A stretch of 37,703 nucleotides of DNA from JBMNOI01 sp050942995. Its GTDB lineage: Bacteria > Chloroflexota > Anaerolineae > UBA1429. Shown piece after piece: positions 30,487 to 37,703 of the stretch. Location of the stretch: NCBI GenBank assembly GCA_050942995.1, contig JBMNOI010000022.1, positions 1 to 37,703 of the forward strand, written 5' to 3'. The translations under genes and the position numbers were made by a program. Numbering within the stretch: the first letter of the stretch is position 1; each line of letters opens with the position of its first letter. The notes beneath the pieces were generated by a model. That model saw nothing but the letters and a program-made list of their open reading frames with translations. It was not told the DNA's origin and ran no database searches.

Positions 30487-31734
30487 CTATTCGTACCGCA
30501 ACGCCTGAATGGGGTGCAGGTTGGCAGCGCGACTGGCCGGATAGATGCCAAAGAACAGGCCCACCGCCAGGGAGAAACTCACCGCCAGCGCGACGGCCTG
30601 AGGCGACACCACTGTGGTGAACGCATCCAGCGTGTTGACCAGGGCGGCGACCCCCCATCCGAACCCGATGCCGATCAACCCCCCGATGATGCTGAGGACG
30701 ACGGACTCGACCAGGAACTGGCTGAGGATGTCGGTGCGCCGCGCGCCCACCGCTTTGCGAATGCCGATCTCGCGCGTTCGTTCGGTCACCGATACCAGCA
30801 TGATGTTCATGATGCCGATGCCGCCCACCAGCAGCGAGATGCCGGCGATGGCTCCGAGAAAGATCGTCAGCACGTTGGTAATCTGGCTGAGTACGCCGAG
30901 AACATCCTGTTGAGACGTGACGGTGAAATCGTCCTCCTCAAAGCGGATGTTGTGGCGTTCTCGCAGTATCCAGGTCACCTCCTCGATTGCCGCATCGATG
31001 CTATCTTCATCCACCGCCGATACATTGATCAGGTCCACACGCAGGCCGGTGGCGGTGGCAAATCGACCGCTAAAGAGTCTGCGCTGCGCCGTCGAAAGTG
31101 GGATGACGGCCTGATTATCGACCGATCCGCCGCCGAACCCCTGACCGCCCTTTTCCTCCAGAATGCCGATGACGCGGAACGGGATGTTGTTCAGCCGGAC
31201 GGTATCCCCGATCAGAGAGGCGGGATCTTCGACCAGGTTCTTTGCGGTTCGCGATCCCAATACCACCACGCGTGCCCCTGTGGTCTCGTCGCCGACGGTC
31301 AGGAACTCACCCAACTCGACGGGAAAGTTGCGCACATATTCATATTCGGGAGTGGTGCCTACGACGGGCACATCCAGCCGCTCACCCATGTAGGTGAGGG
31401 TCGCGCTGCGGTTGATCTCGGGGGCCACGGCGTACACATGCGGGGCCCGAACCGGATCGGCCAGTGCCTCGGCATCCTGCCGCGTTAACGGCTCGATGTT
31501 GTGCAGGGTCATCTGGCCGCTGCTCTGCTGGATCTGCCCCGAGAAGATAAAGATCAGGTTTGCGCCGATGCTGCGAACCTGTTCGGTAATGGCGGCCTGG
31601 GCGCCCTCTCCCACAGAGAGCAGGGCGATGACGGCGCCGGTACCGATGATGATGCCCAGCATCGTCAGCCCGGAGCGCATCTTGTTTGCGCCCAGGCTTT
31701 GAAAGGCCATCCGAACGCTTTCGGTAATCTTCAT
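30487..31734 (-). CDS. MacB-type ABC transporter permease (MacB_PCD plus FtsX)
   Basis: This 415-aa permease has the MacB layout. One N-terminal helix (about 20-42, KMRSGLTMLGIIIGTGAVIAL) is followed by a large extracytoplasmic MacB_PCD domain (about 45-275) and three C-terminal FtsX helices (about 285-405). The signature VGGIGIMNIMLVSVTERTREIG with IRKAVGARRTDIL is present. Such proteins are mechanotransmission pumps that drive periplasmic export rather than carrying substrate through the membrane. The ATG overlaps the ATPase stop by four bases (ATGA), giving translational coupling. The ATPase is a separate gene, unlike E. coli MacB. The last residues are HPIQALRYE, the usual end of the family. 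Confidence 0.95.
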   Translation of the reverse strand: MKITESVRMAFQSLGANKMRSGLTMLGIIIGTGAVIALLSVGEGAQAAITEQVRSIGANLIFIFSGQIQQSSGQMTLHNIEPLTRQDAEALADPVRAPHVYAVAPEINRSATLTYMGERLDVPVVGTTPEYEYVRNFPVELGEFLTVGDETTGARVVVLGSRTAKNLVEDPASLIGDTVRLNNIPFRVIGILEEKGGQGFGGGSVDNQAVIPLSTAQRRLFSGRFATATGLRVDLINVSAVDEDSIDAAIEEVTWILRERHNIRFEEDDFTVTSQQDVLGVLSQITNVLTIFLGAIAGISLLVGGIGIMNIMLVSVTERTREIGIRKAVGARRTDILSQFLVESVVLSIIGGLIGIGFGWGVAALVNTLDAFTTVVSPQAVALAVSFSLAVGLFFGIYPASRAANLHPIQALRYE

Positions 31735-32456
31735 ATCGGCTCTGCCTGTATCTCTCCATCTGCATCGGCGATGCGTTGCTGTCGCACCGGTTCGTCTTTG
31801 ACGATCTTGCCGTCGAGGACATGGATGATGCGCCTTGTATAAGAGGCCGTATTCTGGTCGTGCGTGACATAGATGACGGTCATTCCCCGTTCACGGTTCA
31901 GACGCTGAAACAGGGCGATGATCCCTTGCCCGGTGCGGGTGTCCAGATTCCCCGTGGGCTCGTCGGCCAGGATAATGTCGGGATCGGTGACGATGGCCCG
32001 GGCGATGGCCACACGCTGTTGCTGTCCGCCCGAGAGTTCGTTGGGTTTGTGGTGGACGCGGTCGTCCAGACCGACGATGCTCAACGCCTCCATCGCTTTC
32101 TCACGGCGATTGCGCGCGCCCGAATAGATGAGCGGCAGCTCGACATTATCCAGCGCCGTCGTGCGCGGCAGCAGGTTGTAGCTCTGAAAGACAAAGCCGA
32201 TCTTGCGGTTGCGGATCATGGCCAGCTCGTTGTCGTTCAGCGTCGACACGTTGATGCCGTCCAGGAAATAATCGCCGGATGTGGGTTGATCCAGGCAACC
32301 GAGGATATTCATCATGGTGCTCTTGCCCGAACCCGACGGCCCCATGATGGCCGTCAACTCGCCTTTTTCGATGCTCAGGCTCACGCCGGACAGGGCGTGG
32401 ACGTCGACCTCACCCATGCGGTATATCTTGAATATATCGCGTAGCTCGATGAGCAT
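31731..32456 (-). CDS. MacB/LolD-type ABC transporter ATPase
   Basis: This 241-aa ATPase has Walker A GPSGSGKST (about residues 39-47), the Q-loop in FVFQSYNLLP, signature LSGGQQQRVAIARA, Walker B IILADEPTGNLD and H-loop VTHD. The sequence style is that of the MacB/LolD subfamily. It is the energy subunit for the permease, whose start overlaps this stop. Its start follows two bases after the adaptor's stop, so all three form one unit. The C-terminal extension after the H-loop is short (about 30 residues). Confidence 0.96.
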   Translation of the reverse strand: MLIELRDIFKIYRMGEVDVHALSGVSLSIEKGELTAIMGPSGSGKSTMMNILGCLDQPTSGDYFLDGINVSTLNDNELAMIRNRKIGFVFQSYNLLPRTTALDNVELPLIYSGARNRREKAMEALSIVGLDDRVHHKPNELSGGQQQRVAIARAIVTDPDIILADEPTGNLDTRTGQGIIALFQRLNRERGMTVIYVTHDQNTASYTRRIIHVLDGKIVKDEPVRQQRIADADGEIQAEPI

Positions 32457-32458
32457 GG

Positions 32459-33838
32459 TCAGCCCCCAAACGCACTGAACAGATTCTGACGGGGCCGGGT
32501 AACGATCACGACGTCACCCTCTGTCAACCCTTCCAGAACCTCGGTAATCGTCTCACTGGATGAGCCGACGCGGATATCCGCCCGTGAGGGGGCATTGTCC
32601 TTCAGGATCTCGACATAGACGCCAGACGCGTCGCGCCGCAGGGCGCGGCTGGGAACGACCAGCACGTTATCGCGACGATCGACCACGATCTCGACGGCTC
32701 CCGTCATGAGCGGGCGCACGGGGAGCTCGGTGGGGGAAACATCGATGCGCACGCCATAGGTGACGATGCCCTGGCTGGCGGTGCCCACCAGATCGACCGA
32801 TCGAACCACCCCCTCGATCTCGGTCTCGGGGAAAGCGTCCAGGGTGATGCGCACCGGCTGATCGGCCCGCACGCGACCGATCTCGGTTTCATCGATCTGC
32901 ACATTCAGATAGTAGCCGCCGGTATCCAGCAGAGTGCCCACCGGTGCGCCGGGCGATACCTGATCTCCCGCTTTGACGGTCCACGATGTCAATTCGCCGT
33001 CCATGGGAGCTACAAGCTCGGCCTGGCTCAGGCGATAGCGCGCCATTTCGACGTTTACCTGAGCCTGTGCAACCTGGGCATCGGCGATGGCGAGATCCTC
33101 GGCCGAGGGCGAGGCCAGTAGGCGGGCCAGATTGGCCTCGGCCTGGGCCAGCTGTTGCCGGGCCGCCTGAACGGACGATGCTTTGGGCGGCTCGTCCAGT
33201 TGTTCGAGTTGAAGTTCGGCGATGCGGACGTTTATCTCGGCATTGGCGACCTGCGCCTCGGCCTGAGTGATATCACCACCGGAGAGCATGGGATTGGGAT
33301 TCCCGGCGGTTGCGTCACGGCTGCCCTGGGCGCCCCACAGCGAGTTTTTGGCCTGCTCGAGGTTCAACCGGGCCAGCTCGCGGTCGCGCTCGCTGGGCCC
33401 TTGGAGAAGGTCGTTCAGGTTGGCCCTCGCCGCTTCCACGGCGGCGCGCGCCGCGGCGATCTCTTGGTCGTCCGGGCCGGTTGCCGCACGGAGACGTTGC
33501 GCCTCGCTGACGGCCAGAGCGGCCTCGGCCTGTTGCAGGCTGAGCTCGAGATCCCGCGTATCCAGCCGCGCCAGCACCTGGCCCTGTGTAACGATATCTC
33601 CCTCATCAACCAGCACCTCGGCCACCCGGCCACCGATGCCAAAAGCCACCGCCTGAGAGCGCTCGGCTGCCAGACTACCGGTGGCATGGATCGATGCCTC
33701 GAAGGATGTCCGGACTACCTGCTCCGTTGTGATACCCTCCGGCGCAACGGCTTCTCCCCCCGATTTGCTCTGGGCATAGATGACCCAGGTCGAGGCAATG
33801 ACACCGATGACCAGCAATATCGCAATCCAACGCTTCAT
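32459..33838 (-). CDS. MacA-like periplasmic adaptor (HlyD/RND MFP family)
   Basis: This 459-aa adaptor has an N-terminal membrane anchor (residues about 4-22, WIAILLVIGVIASTWVIY). A lipoyl half (about 55-95) is followed by a long alpha-helical hairpin (about 95-255, heptads around LQQAEAALAVSEAQ and QLAQAEANLARLL). The second lipoyl half (GELTSWTVKAGDQVSPGAPV) and a beta-barrel plus membrane-proximal domain complete it. This is the MacA-type subunit that caps the MacB permease. GGAG lies seven bases before the ATG. No TolC-like gene is in the window, in keeping with a possibly single-membrane cell, but that is inference. Confidence 0.93.
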   Translation of the reverse strand: MKRWIAILLVIGVIASTWVIYAQSKSGGEAVAPEGITTEQVVRTSFEASIHATGSLAAERSQAVAFGIGGRVAEVLVDEGDIVTQGQVLARLDTRDLELSLQQAEAALAVSEAQRLRAATGPDDQEIAAARAAVEAARANLNDLLQGPSERDRELARLNLEQAKNSLWGAQGSRDATAGNPNPMLSGGDITQAEAQVANAEINVRIAELQLEQLDEPPKASSVQAARQQLAQAEANLARLLASPSAEDLAIADAQVAQAQVNVEMARYRLSQAELVAPMDGELTSWTVKAGDQVSPGAPVGTLLDTGGYYLNVQIDETEIGRVRADQPVRITLDAFPETEIEGVVRSVDLVGTASQGIVTYGVRIDVSPTELPVRPLMTGAVEIVVDRRDNVLVVPSRALRRDASGVYVEILKDNAPSRADIRVGSSSETITEVLEGLTEGDVVIVTRPRQNLFSAFGG

Positions 33839-33987
33839 AACTATTCTCCGTATCTATTCATTCCGCTCGAAATGAACGGCTTATCCCACGGGGTCGGCCG
33901 TCTGTACCGCCTCGTGATGGATCGGGCGATTCCGGCCATATCGACACGCCGCGACGAGCCGGATATAGACAACCGATCCTGGTGATT

Positions 33988-34719
33988 CTAGCCCATCAAT
34001 CCACCGCTCAGAGCGATCGTGATGGCTGTGGGAATGAGATTCAACGCCGTAAACAGCGCCCACAGTACGGCTGCCCACAGGATGCCCTTGGCACGGCCGG
34101 TCTGGGTCAGCATGGCGATACCCAACCCCAGAAGGACGGTGTGCCAGATGACAAAGGGATCGATCCGTGAGAGGGTGATGTAGAGCAGATTCTGACCGTC
34201 GCGCATCCAGTCGCCGCTGGCGACCAGGAACGAGATGCCCTGGTGTTCGATCATCTGCCGATAGACGCCCACATACACAGCCTGGACCAGATCACGCATC
34301 GCCAGGGGAATCATGCTCCAGATGGTGACGGCAAAGGTCGCCCCCCAGGTGCCGGTGTTGCCGGCGGCCAGACTGGACAGGTGAATGATCACCGCGCGTG
34401 CCAGCCAGCCCAGCGCCATGATGACCACCGCCCCCCCGATGCCGGTGACCAAATAAGTGCCCAGGGTGATGGGGCGCACACTATCGCGCATGGCGGCTAC
34501 CTGTTCCTCCGGAAGGCGGTCGGCAAGCCGCTCGATCATCTGCAATGAGCGCCGGTTGGTCACTTCAACCTGATAGGGCGCCGCGATCCAGATGGCGAGT
34601 GTTGCGGCGACGATCAACAACAGCGCCGGTAACCACCATGAGCGGGCCTCTTTGCGGGCCTGTTCCAGAGCCACACTCGGACGATCGATTATGCCGGTCA
34701 GAATGTTGAGTATCTGCAT
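33988..34719 (-). CDS. YIP1-family integral membrane protein
   Basis: This 243-aa protein has about five membrane helices (near residues 28-48, 85-110, 122-142, 190-210 and 215-240) and the Yip1-domain pattern, starting with the typical ILTGIIDRPSVALEQ cytoplasmic segment. Bacterial YIP1 proteins often accompany MacAB-like exporters, and here the gene lies 149 bases upstream of the MacA gene on the same strand. The intergenic stretch has no clear promoter or terminator, so co-transcription is plausible. Function is unknown. AGGTG lies just ahead of the ATG. Confidence 0.82.
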   Translation of the reverse strand: MQILNILTGIIDRPSVALEQARKEARSWWLPALLLIVAATLAIWIAAPYQVEVTNRRSLQMIERLADRLPEEQVAAMRDSVRPITLGTYLVTGIGGAVVIMALGWLARAVIIHLSSLAAGNTGTWGATFAVTIWSMIPLAMRDLVQAVYVGVYRQMIEHQGISFLVASGDWMRDGQNLLYITLSRIDPFVIWHTVLLGLGIAMLTQTGRAKGILWAAVLWALFTALNLIPTAITIALSGGLMG

Positions 34720-34946
34720 CTCACCTGCGTCCTGTTGGTATATGGGTACACCATGTCATATGACGGTGCCTCGGGATGGAATATTCGATCGAATGCCTCG
34801 CGATCGTCGATATCTCCTCGAATAGTATGATAGAGGTAAAACAAAACGAGCAGGTATCATCCTTCACGCAATATGACGGATGCAAATTCACACAAAGTAG
34901 TATATCATGAATACGAGTTATCGGAAGAAACAGCGTGGAGGGTGAA

Positions 34947-36023
34947 ATGCGCTATCCAAGCTTCCGACACGAGATTGTAACCCGTCAGACGCCGGGCAGC
35001 GAAAACGACATCTGCTTGTTGACCGATCTCACCGGCAATGGCTGGCTCGATATCATTATCGGCGGTAAATATGGCGCCGATAATCTGTGCTGGTACGAGG
35101 CCCCGGATTGGGATCTCCACATCATCGGCGAAGCCTATCTGGAGGCCGGTGGGGCGCTCGTCGATATTAACGGGGACGGGCGACTGGACCTGGTGGCGGG
35201 TGAGGCCTGGGGGCCCCAGTCCAGGCGGCCGGGGGGAGGGCATGCCCTTTACTGGTTCGAGCAGCCTCCGAATCCGCGCGACCGATGGCGCCAGCACGTC
35301 ATCGAAGACGGTCTGCACAAGTATCACGACCAGGCTGTCGGCGACGTGGACGGTGACGGCGAGCTCGAGATTCTCATCACCTCGCAGATTGCCGGTATCG
35401 TCGCCTATTACGATATTCCGGACGACCTGCGTGTGAGTCGCTGGCCCTATTCGGTGAGGCATATCGTCGCCGATGATCTGAGCGTCGAGGGGCTGGCCAT
35501 TGGCGATGTGAACGGTGACGGCGCCAACGAGATCATCGCCGGCACGCATATCTTTTATCCCCCCTCTGAGCCGGGATGCCGCTGGGAGCGTCATGATCTG
35601 GACGATCTCGATCGTCCTGTGGTGGCGCTGGGTGATCTGAACAACGACGGCGTACCGGATCTGGTGGCGGCTGAGGGGGAACTGAACGAGGGACGGCTGG
35701 TTTGGTACGATGTCTATAACGGGCGCAAGCATGTGCTGGCCGATGACCTTTTTCACCCCCACAGCCTGGGGCTGGCCGACTTTACCGGCAACGGCTCGCT
35801 GGATATTTTCGTCGGTGAGATGGGGCTGGGGACACACGAAAAAACCCGCCTGATCATCTGGGTGAACAACGGCCACGGGCAGTTTGTGCCGGTGACCATC
35901 TCAGAGGGGTATCCTACTCACGGCGCGCAGGTGGGCGATGTAAACGGTGATGGCAAGCCGGATATCGTCGGCAAGCCGTACCGGCCCGGCCGCACCGTGG
36001 ATATCTGGTGGAATACCTGGTGA
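34947..36023 (+). CDS. FG-GAP/VCBS repeat protein, predicted seven-bladed beta-propeller
   Basis: This 358-aa protein carries seven Ca2+-binding-type FG-GAP motifs of the form D-x-x-G/N-D/N-G-x-x-D/E: DLTGNGWLDII, DINGDGRLDLV, DVDGDGELEIL, DVNGDGANEII, DLNNDGVPDLV, DFTGNGSLDIF and DVNGDGKPDIV. They are spaced about 45-60 residues apart across the whole length, so a complete seven-bladed propeller is likely. Many such proteins are exported, yet no signal peptide is visible here. I start at the ATG at 34947, with GGAGG five bases upstream. A GTG at 34935 overlaps that site and is less likely. Role unknown; related proteins bind sugars or other proteins at the propeller face. Confidence 0.85.
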   Translation: MRYPSFRHEIVTRQTPGSENDICLLTDLTGNGWLDIIIGGKYGADNLCWYEAPDWDLHIIGEAYLEAGGALVDINGDGRLDLVAGEAWGPQSRRPGGGHALYWFEQPPNPRDRWRQHVIEDGLHKYHDQAVGDVDGDGELEILITSQIAGIVAYYDIPDDLRVSRWPYSVRHIVADDLSVEGLAIGDVNGDGANEIIAGTHIFYPPSEPGCRWERHDLDDLDRPVVALGDLNNDGVPDLVAAEGELNEGRLVWYDVYNGRKHVLADDLFHPHSLGLADFTGNGSLDIFVGEMGLGTHEKTRLIIWVNNGHGQFVPVTISEGYPTHGAQVGDVNGDGKPDIVGKPYRPGRTVDIWWNTW

Positions 36024-36389
36024 AACGGCCGGGGCATTCCGTGAGGCCTATGGGCCGGTGGACGAGCGCGAGGCGTTGTTGGATGCGCCCCTCTCGACAC
36101 TGTATGCTCTCGGCGTAGCGGCGCGATTGACAGGACGCCCGCCTGGGCACAGGGGCTGTTGGACATGGTTCGAGATGGCACGCCGGCCCGCCAGATCCGG
36201 CGCGCTGTGACGGAGGGCGTATGATGAAAGGGCATGCGTCCTGCAACGCTCCCTCGCGGCCCCGGCCGATAATATCAAGCAGGTTGCCTGTCGTCGGGAT
36301 GGCGCTACGATGGCGAGGCGTACCGTATTGGCTGCAAGGCGATTTTGAGCGCTTTGCTCCCGGCATCTGTTCGAGACCGGAGGGTATGG
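36024..36389. other. Gap between FG-GAP and uvsE genes: decayed or error-rich coding sequence
   Basis: This region of about 366 bases has no intact gene. The first half holds the broken fragment described at 36034-36224. The second half shows coding-like composition in more than one frame but nothing recognisable. No promoter for uvsE was found; GGAGG at 36379-36383 is its ribosome site. Confidence 0.5.
36034..36224 (+). pseudogene. Frame-disrupted fragment of an unidentified gene
   Basis: Two frames join into one plausible coding stretch. AFREAYGPVDEREALLDA and on to ARLTGRP is read from 36034 in one frame. AWAQGLLDMVRDGTPARQ and on to RRAVTEGV ends at a TGA at 36222-36224 in another. Restoring one C in the CCC run near 36138-36140 would fuse them. 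I do not recognise the product. No start is identifiable, because the fragment begins just after the FG-GAP stop. It may be a decayed gene end or a local sequence error. Confidence 0.4.
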
Positions 36390-37319
36390 ATGAGAATGGC
36401 TATCCGTGTCAGAACAACGCGGTGGGCTGCTCTAGCGCCCGCACGTTTCGGCCGGCCTCATACCGATGAGCGCCTGGTGGAAAAGGTTGCCGGAAATCTG
36501 GCCTGCCTGCGCCACATACTGAACTATAACCTGGCTTACAACCTGCTCTTTTTCCGTATCACATCCGATCTGGTGCTCTTTGCCTCGCATCCGGTATGCC
36601 GCTACGACCGGGCGTCTCACTTTGCCGACGAGTTCTCCGCCATCGGCCGATGGGTGATCAACCATGGCATGCGTATCTCCATGCATCCCGACCAGTTCAC
36701 CCTGCTCAATTCTCCTGACGAAAAGGTGGTGGATAACAGCCTGCGGGAACTGATCTATCATGCCCAGGTGCTGGATCTGATGGGGGTGGCCGCCACGCAC
36801 AAGATCCAGATCCATGTAGGCGGCGTATATGGCGATAAACCCGCCGCCATGCAGCGTTTTGTGACGCGCTATCGTGCGCTGGACGAGGCCATTCGGCGAC
36901 GGCTGGTCATTGAGAACGACGATTCGTCATACACTGTGGAAGATTGTCTGTCGCTCCACGACACGCTGGGGGTGCCGGTGGTGCTGGATACATTCCATCA
37001 CATTCTGCATCCCGGAGGCATGAAGGAGGCGGCCTGGGATACAATGATGGCGGCCGTATGGCCGTCATGGACGGCCGGACATGGAATCCCTATGGTGGAT
37101 TACAGCGCCCAACAGCCCGATGCGCGACGGGGGAGACATGCCGATAGTGTGAACGATGATGATCTACGTCACCTGTTGGAAGAGTCTCAACCTCACGACT
37201 TTGACCTGATGCTCGAAATCAAGAATAAGGAGGCCAGCGCTCTGCGTGCAATACAGGTGGCGCGGGGCGACCCTCGTCTCGTGCCGGCGATCGGTCCGGA
37301 CTCTGAAAGCGGACCTTGA
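36390..37319 (+). CDS. uvsE: UV DNA damage endonuclease UvsE, N-terminus out of family frame
   Basis: UvsE/UVDE nicks DNA 5' of UV photoproducts. From codon 26 on, the family blocks are complete: DERLVEKVAGNLACL, LLFFRITSDLVLFASHPVC, GMRISMHPDQFTLLNS, IQIHVGGVYGDK, RLVIENDDSSYTVEDC, VVLDTFHHILHPGG, MVDYSAQQ and DFDLMLEIKNKEASALRA. The ATG at 36390 has GGAGG six bases upstream. However, the expected start GYPCQN...CSSARTFRPASY is encoded at 36398-36463 in another frame. The gene's own frame there reads GCTATCCGT as AIR and so on. One missing base near 36397 and two missing bases near 36463 would explain this and leave the rest in frame. The N-terminal strand carries conserved Tyr and Asn residues of the family, so the encoded protein may be impaired. 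Confidence 0.85.
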   Translation: MRMAIRVRTTRWAALAPARFGRPHTDERLVEKVAGNLACLRHILNYNLAYNLLFFRITSDLVLFASHPVCRYDRASHFADEFSAIGRWVINHGMRISMHPDQFTLLNSPDEKVVDNSLRELIYHAQVLDLMGVAATHKIQIHVGGVYGDKPAAMQRFVTRYRALDEAIRRRLVIENDDSSYTVEDCLSLHDTLGVPVVLDTFHHILHPGGMKEAAWDTMMAAVWPSWTAGHGIPMVDYSAQQPDARRGRHADSVNDDDLRHLLEESQPHDFDLMLEIKNKEASALRAIQVARGDPRLVPAIGPDSESGP

Positions 37320-37703
37320 TTGACATAGAGGCAGGGGACGATTACCTTTGACGCTCGGTTCGTCGGCATGCGGCCGGGCGTGGTTCTCGGCGATCTGGCC
37401 CCTCGGTGCGGCGTGGGGGGAGTATGCGCCCCGGCAACGGGCCTCTGTGCGACTGCTTTGATGCCTGAATTGACGCCTCCCGCTGTGACGTTATAATGGC
37501 GAACGTTGCAGGGATCCTCTTGCCGGGTTGCTCTTGTGCCTGCAACGACATGTTCGCGCCCACCTGACACGTTGAGACGGTAGTATTGATAACAAGGGTG
37601 AAAGATTGAGAGAGCTGAAAACCCTTATATATCAAGGCTTTCAGCACACATGGGTATGAAACCCATTGAACGAAAATTGAATTTTTTCGCTTCGCGGAAA
37701 CAA
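37320..37703 (+). other. Non-coding right end with promoter and three hairpins
   Basis: This stretch of about 384 bases lacks a supportable gene. After the promoter at 37470-37497, its last ~130 bases are much richer in A and T than the rest of the window. Three stem-loops follow in order. In 37614-37645, GCTGAAA pairs with TTTCAGC and an inner CCTT pairs with AAGG. In 37650-37666, ATGGGT pairs with ACCCAT around ATGAA. In 37684-37700, a 7-bp stem with one G-T pair encloses a TTC loop. It could be a structured leader, a small RNA, or the leader of a repeat array beyond the edge. Confidence 0.5.
37470..37497 (+). promoter_or_regulatory. Near-consensus promoter reading off the right edge
   Basis: TTGACG (37470-37475) and a perfect TATAAT (37492-37497) are 16 bases apart, with a start near 37504. 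No rightward reading frame of useful length follows within the window, so it drives either a gene beyond the edge with a leader of at least 200 bases or a non-coding RNA. Confidence 0.7.

Noticed and set aside
36345..36389. Upstream ATG at 36345 as the uvsE start
   Set aside because: The added residues do not resemble the family, and the good ribosome site serves the ATG at 36390.
36467..36469. TGA in the uvsE N-terminal frame as a selenocysteine codon, given selB in the window
   Set aside because: No Cys is expected at this position in UvsE, and the downstream family sequence is in another frame, so read-through would not restore it.
37193..37647. Leftward open frames in the right-end non-coding region
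   Set aside because: No ribosome sites or recognisable protein features; Arg/Pro-rich composition typical of shadow frames.
37614..37703. CRISPR repeat or leader at the right edge
   Set aside because: No repeated unit is visible inside the window and no cas gene is nearby; kept only as one possibility in the end-region finding.

Overview
The window is a GC-rich bacterial chromosome segment, densely packed on both strands, with no rRNA, tRNA, insertion sequence or phage gene that I can recognise. The gene mix fits a member of the Chloroflexota (Anaerolineae-like) best: zinc-ribbon kinase-like proteins with long Ig-like tails, a DarA-type c-di-AMP receptor, a UvsE photolesion endonuclease, SelB, GH127 and LarA-like enzymes, and a split MacAB exporter. 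That assignment is inference from gene content, not from a marker gene. Promoters of the TTGAC(A/G)-N16/17-TATAAT type are easy to see, so a sigma-70-like factor reads this DNA.

Region by region. 1-7,003: a BrkB-type membrane protein cut by the window edge, a TPR plus L,D-transpeptidase envelope protein, a coiled-coil protein directly ahead of selB, and a PGRP-type amidase closed by a strong terminator. 7,006-9,244: a ferritin-like protein and a subtilase operon whose first gene is a free-standing copy of the subtilase's own I9 propeptide. 9,403-14,773: a promoter and three overlapping genes: an AddB-like helicase with a ruined motif II, a complete UvrD-type helicase, and a separate iron-sulfur PD-(D/E)XK nuclease. 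Together they look like an AddAB/AdnAB-type end-processing machine split into three chains.

14,767-21,696: a catabolic-looking region. A leftward cluster (Ldh-family oxidoreductase, MBL hydrolase, M55 D-aminopeptidase, NIF3 protein) diverges from a rightward GH127 glycosidase and a LarA-like isomerase gene. 21,882-26,491: a half-length AI-2E permease, then a leftward pair of a c-di-AMP receptor and a large predicted pseudokinase with seven Ig-like repeats. 26,571-29,924: a palindromic element, a beta-hydroxyacid dehydrogenase, a flavin reductase-like protein, an unassigned TIM-barrel-like protein and an Asp/Glu racemase-like protein. 30,142-34,719: a small Arg-rich protein, then a leftward MacA/MacB-ATPase/MacB-permease set preceded by a YIP1 membrane protein.

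34,947-37,703: a seven-repeat FG-GAP protein, a patch of frame-disrupted coding sequence, a UvsE gene whose first codons lie in the wrong frame between two compensating indels, and a non-coding end with a near-consensus promoter followed by three hairpins. The best candidates for something not already described are the three-chain helicase-nuclease operon, the propeptide/subtilase pair, the pseudokinase with its c-di-AMP receptor, and the structured transcript that runs off the right edge.
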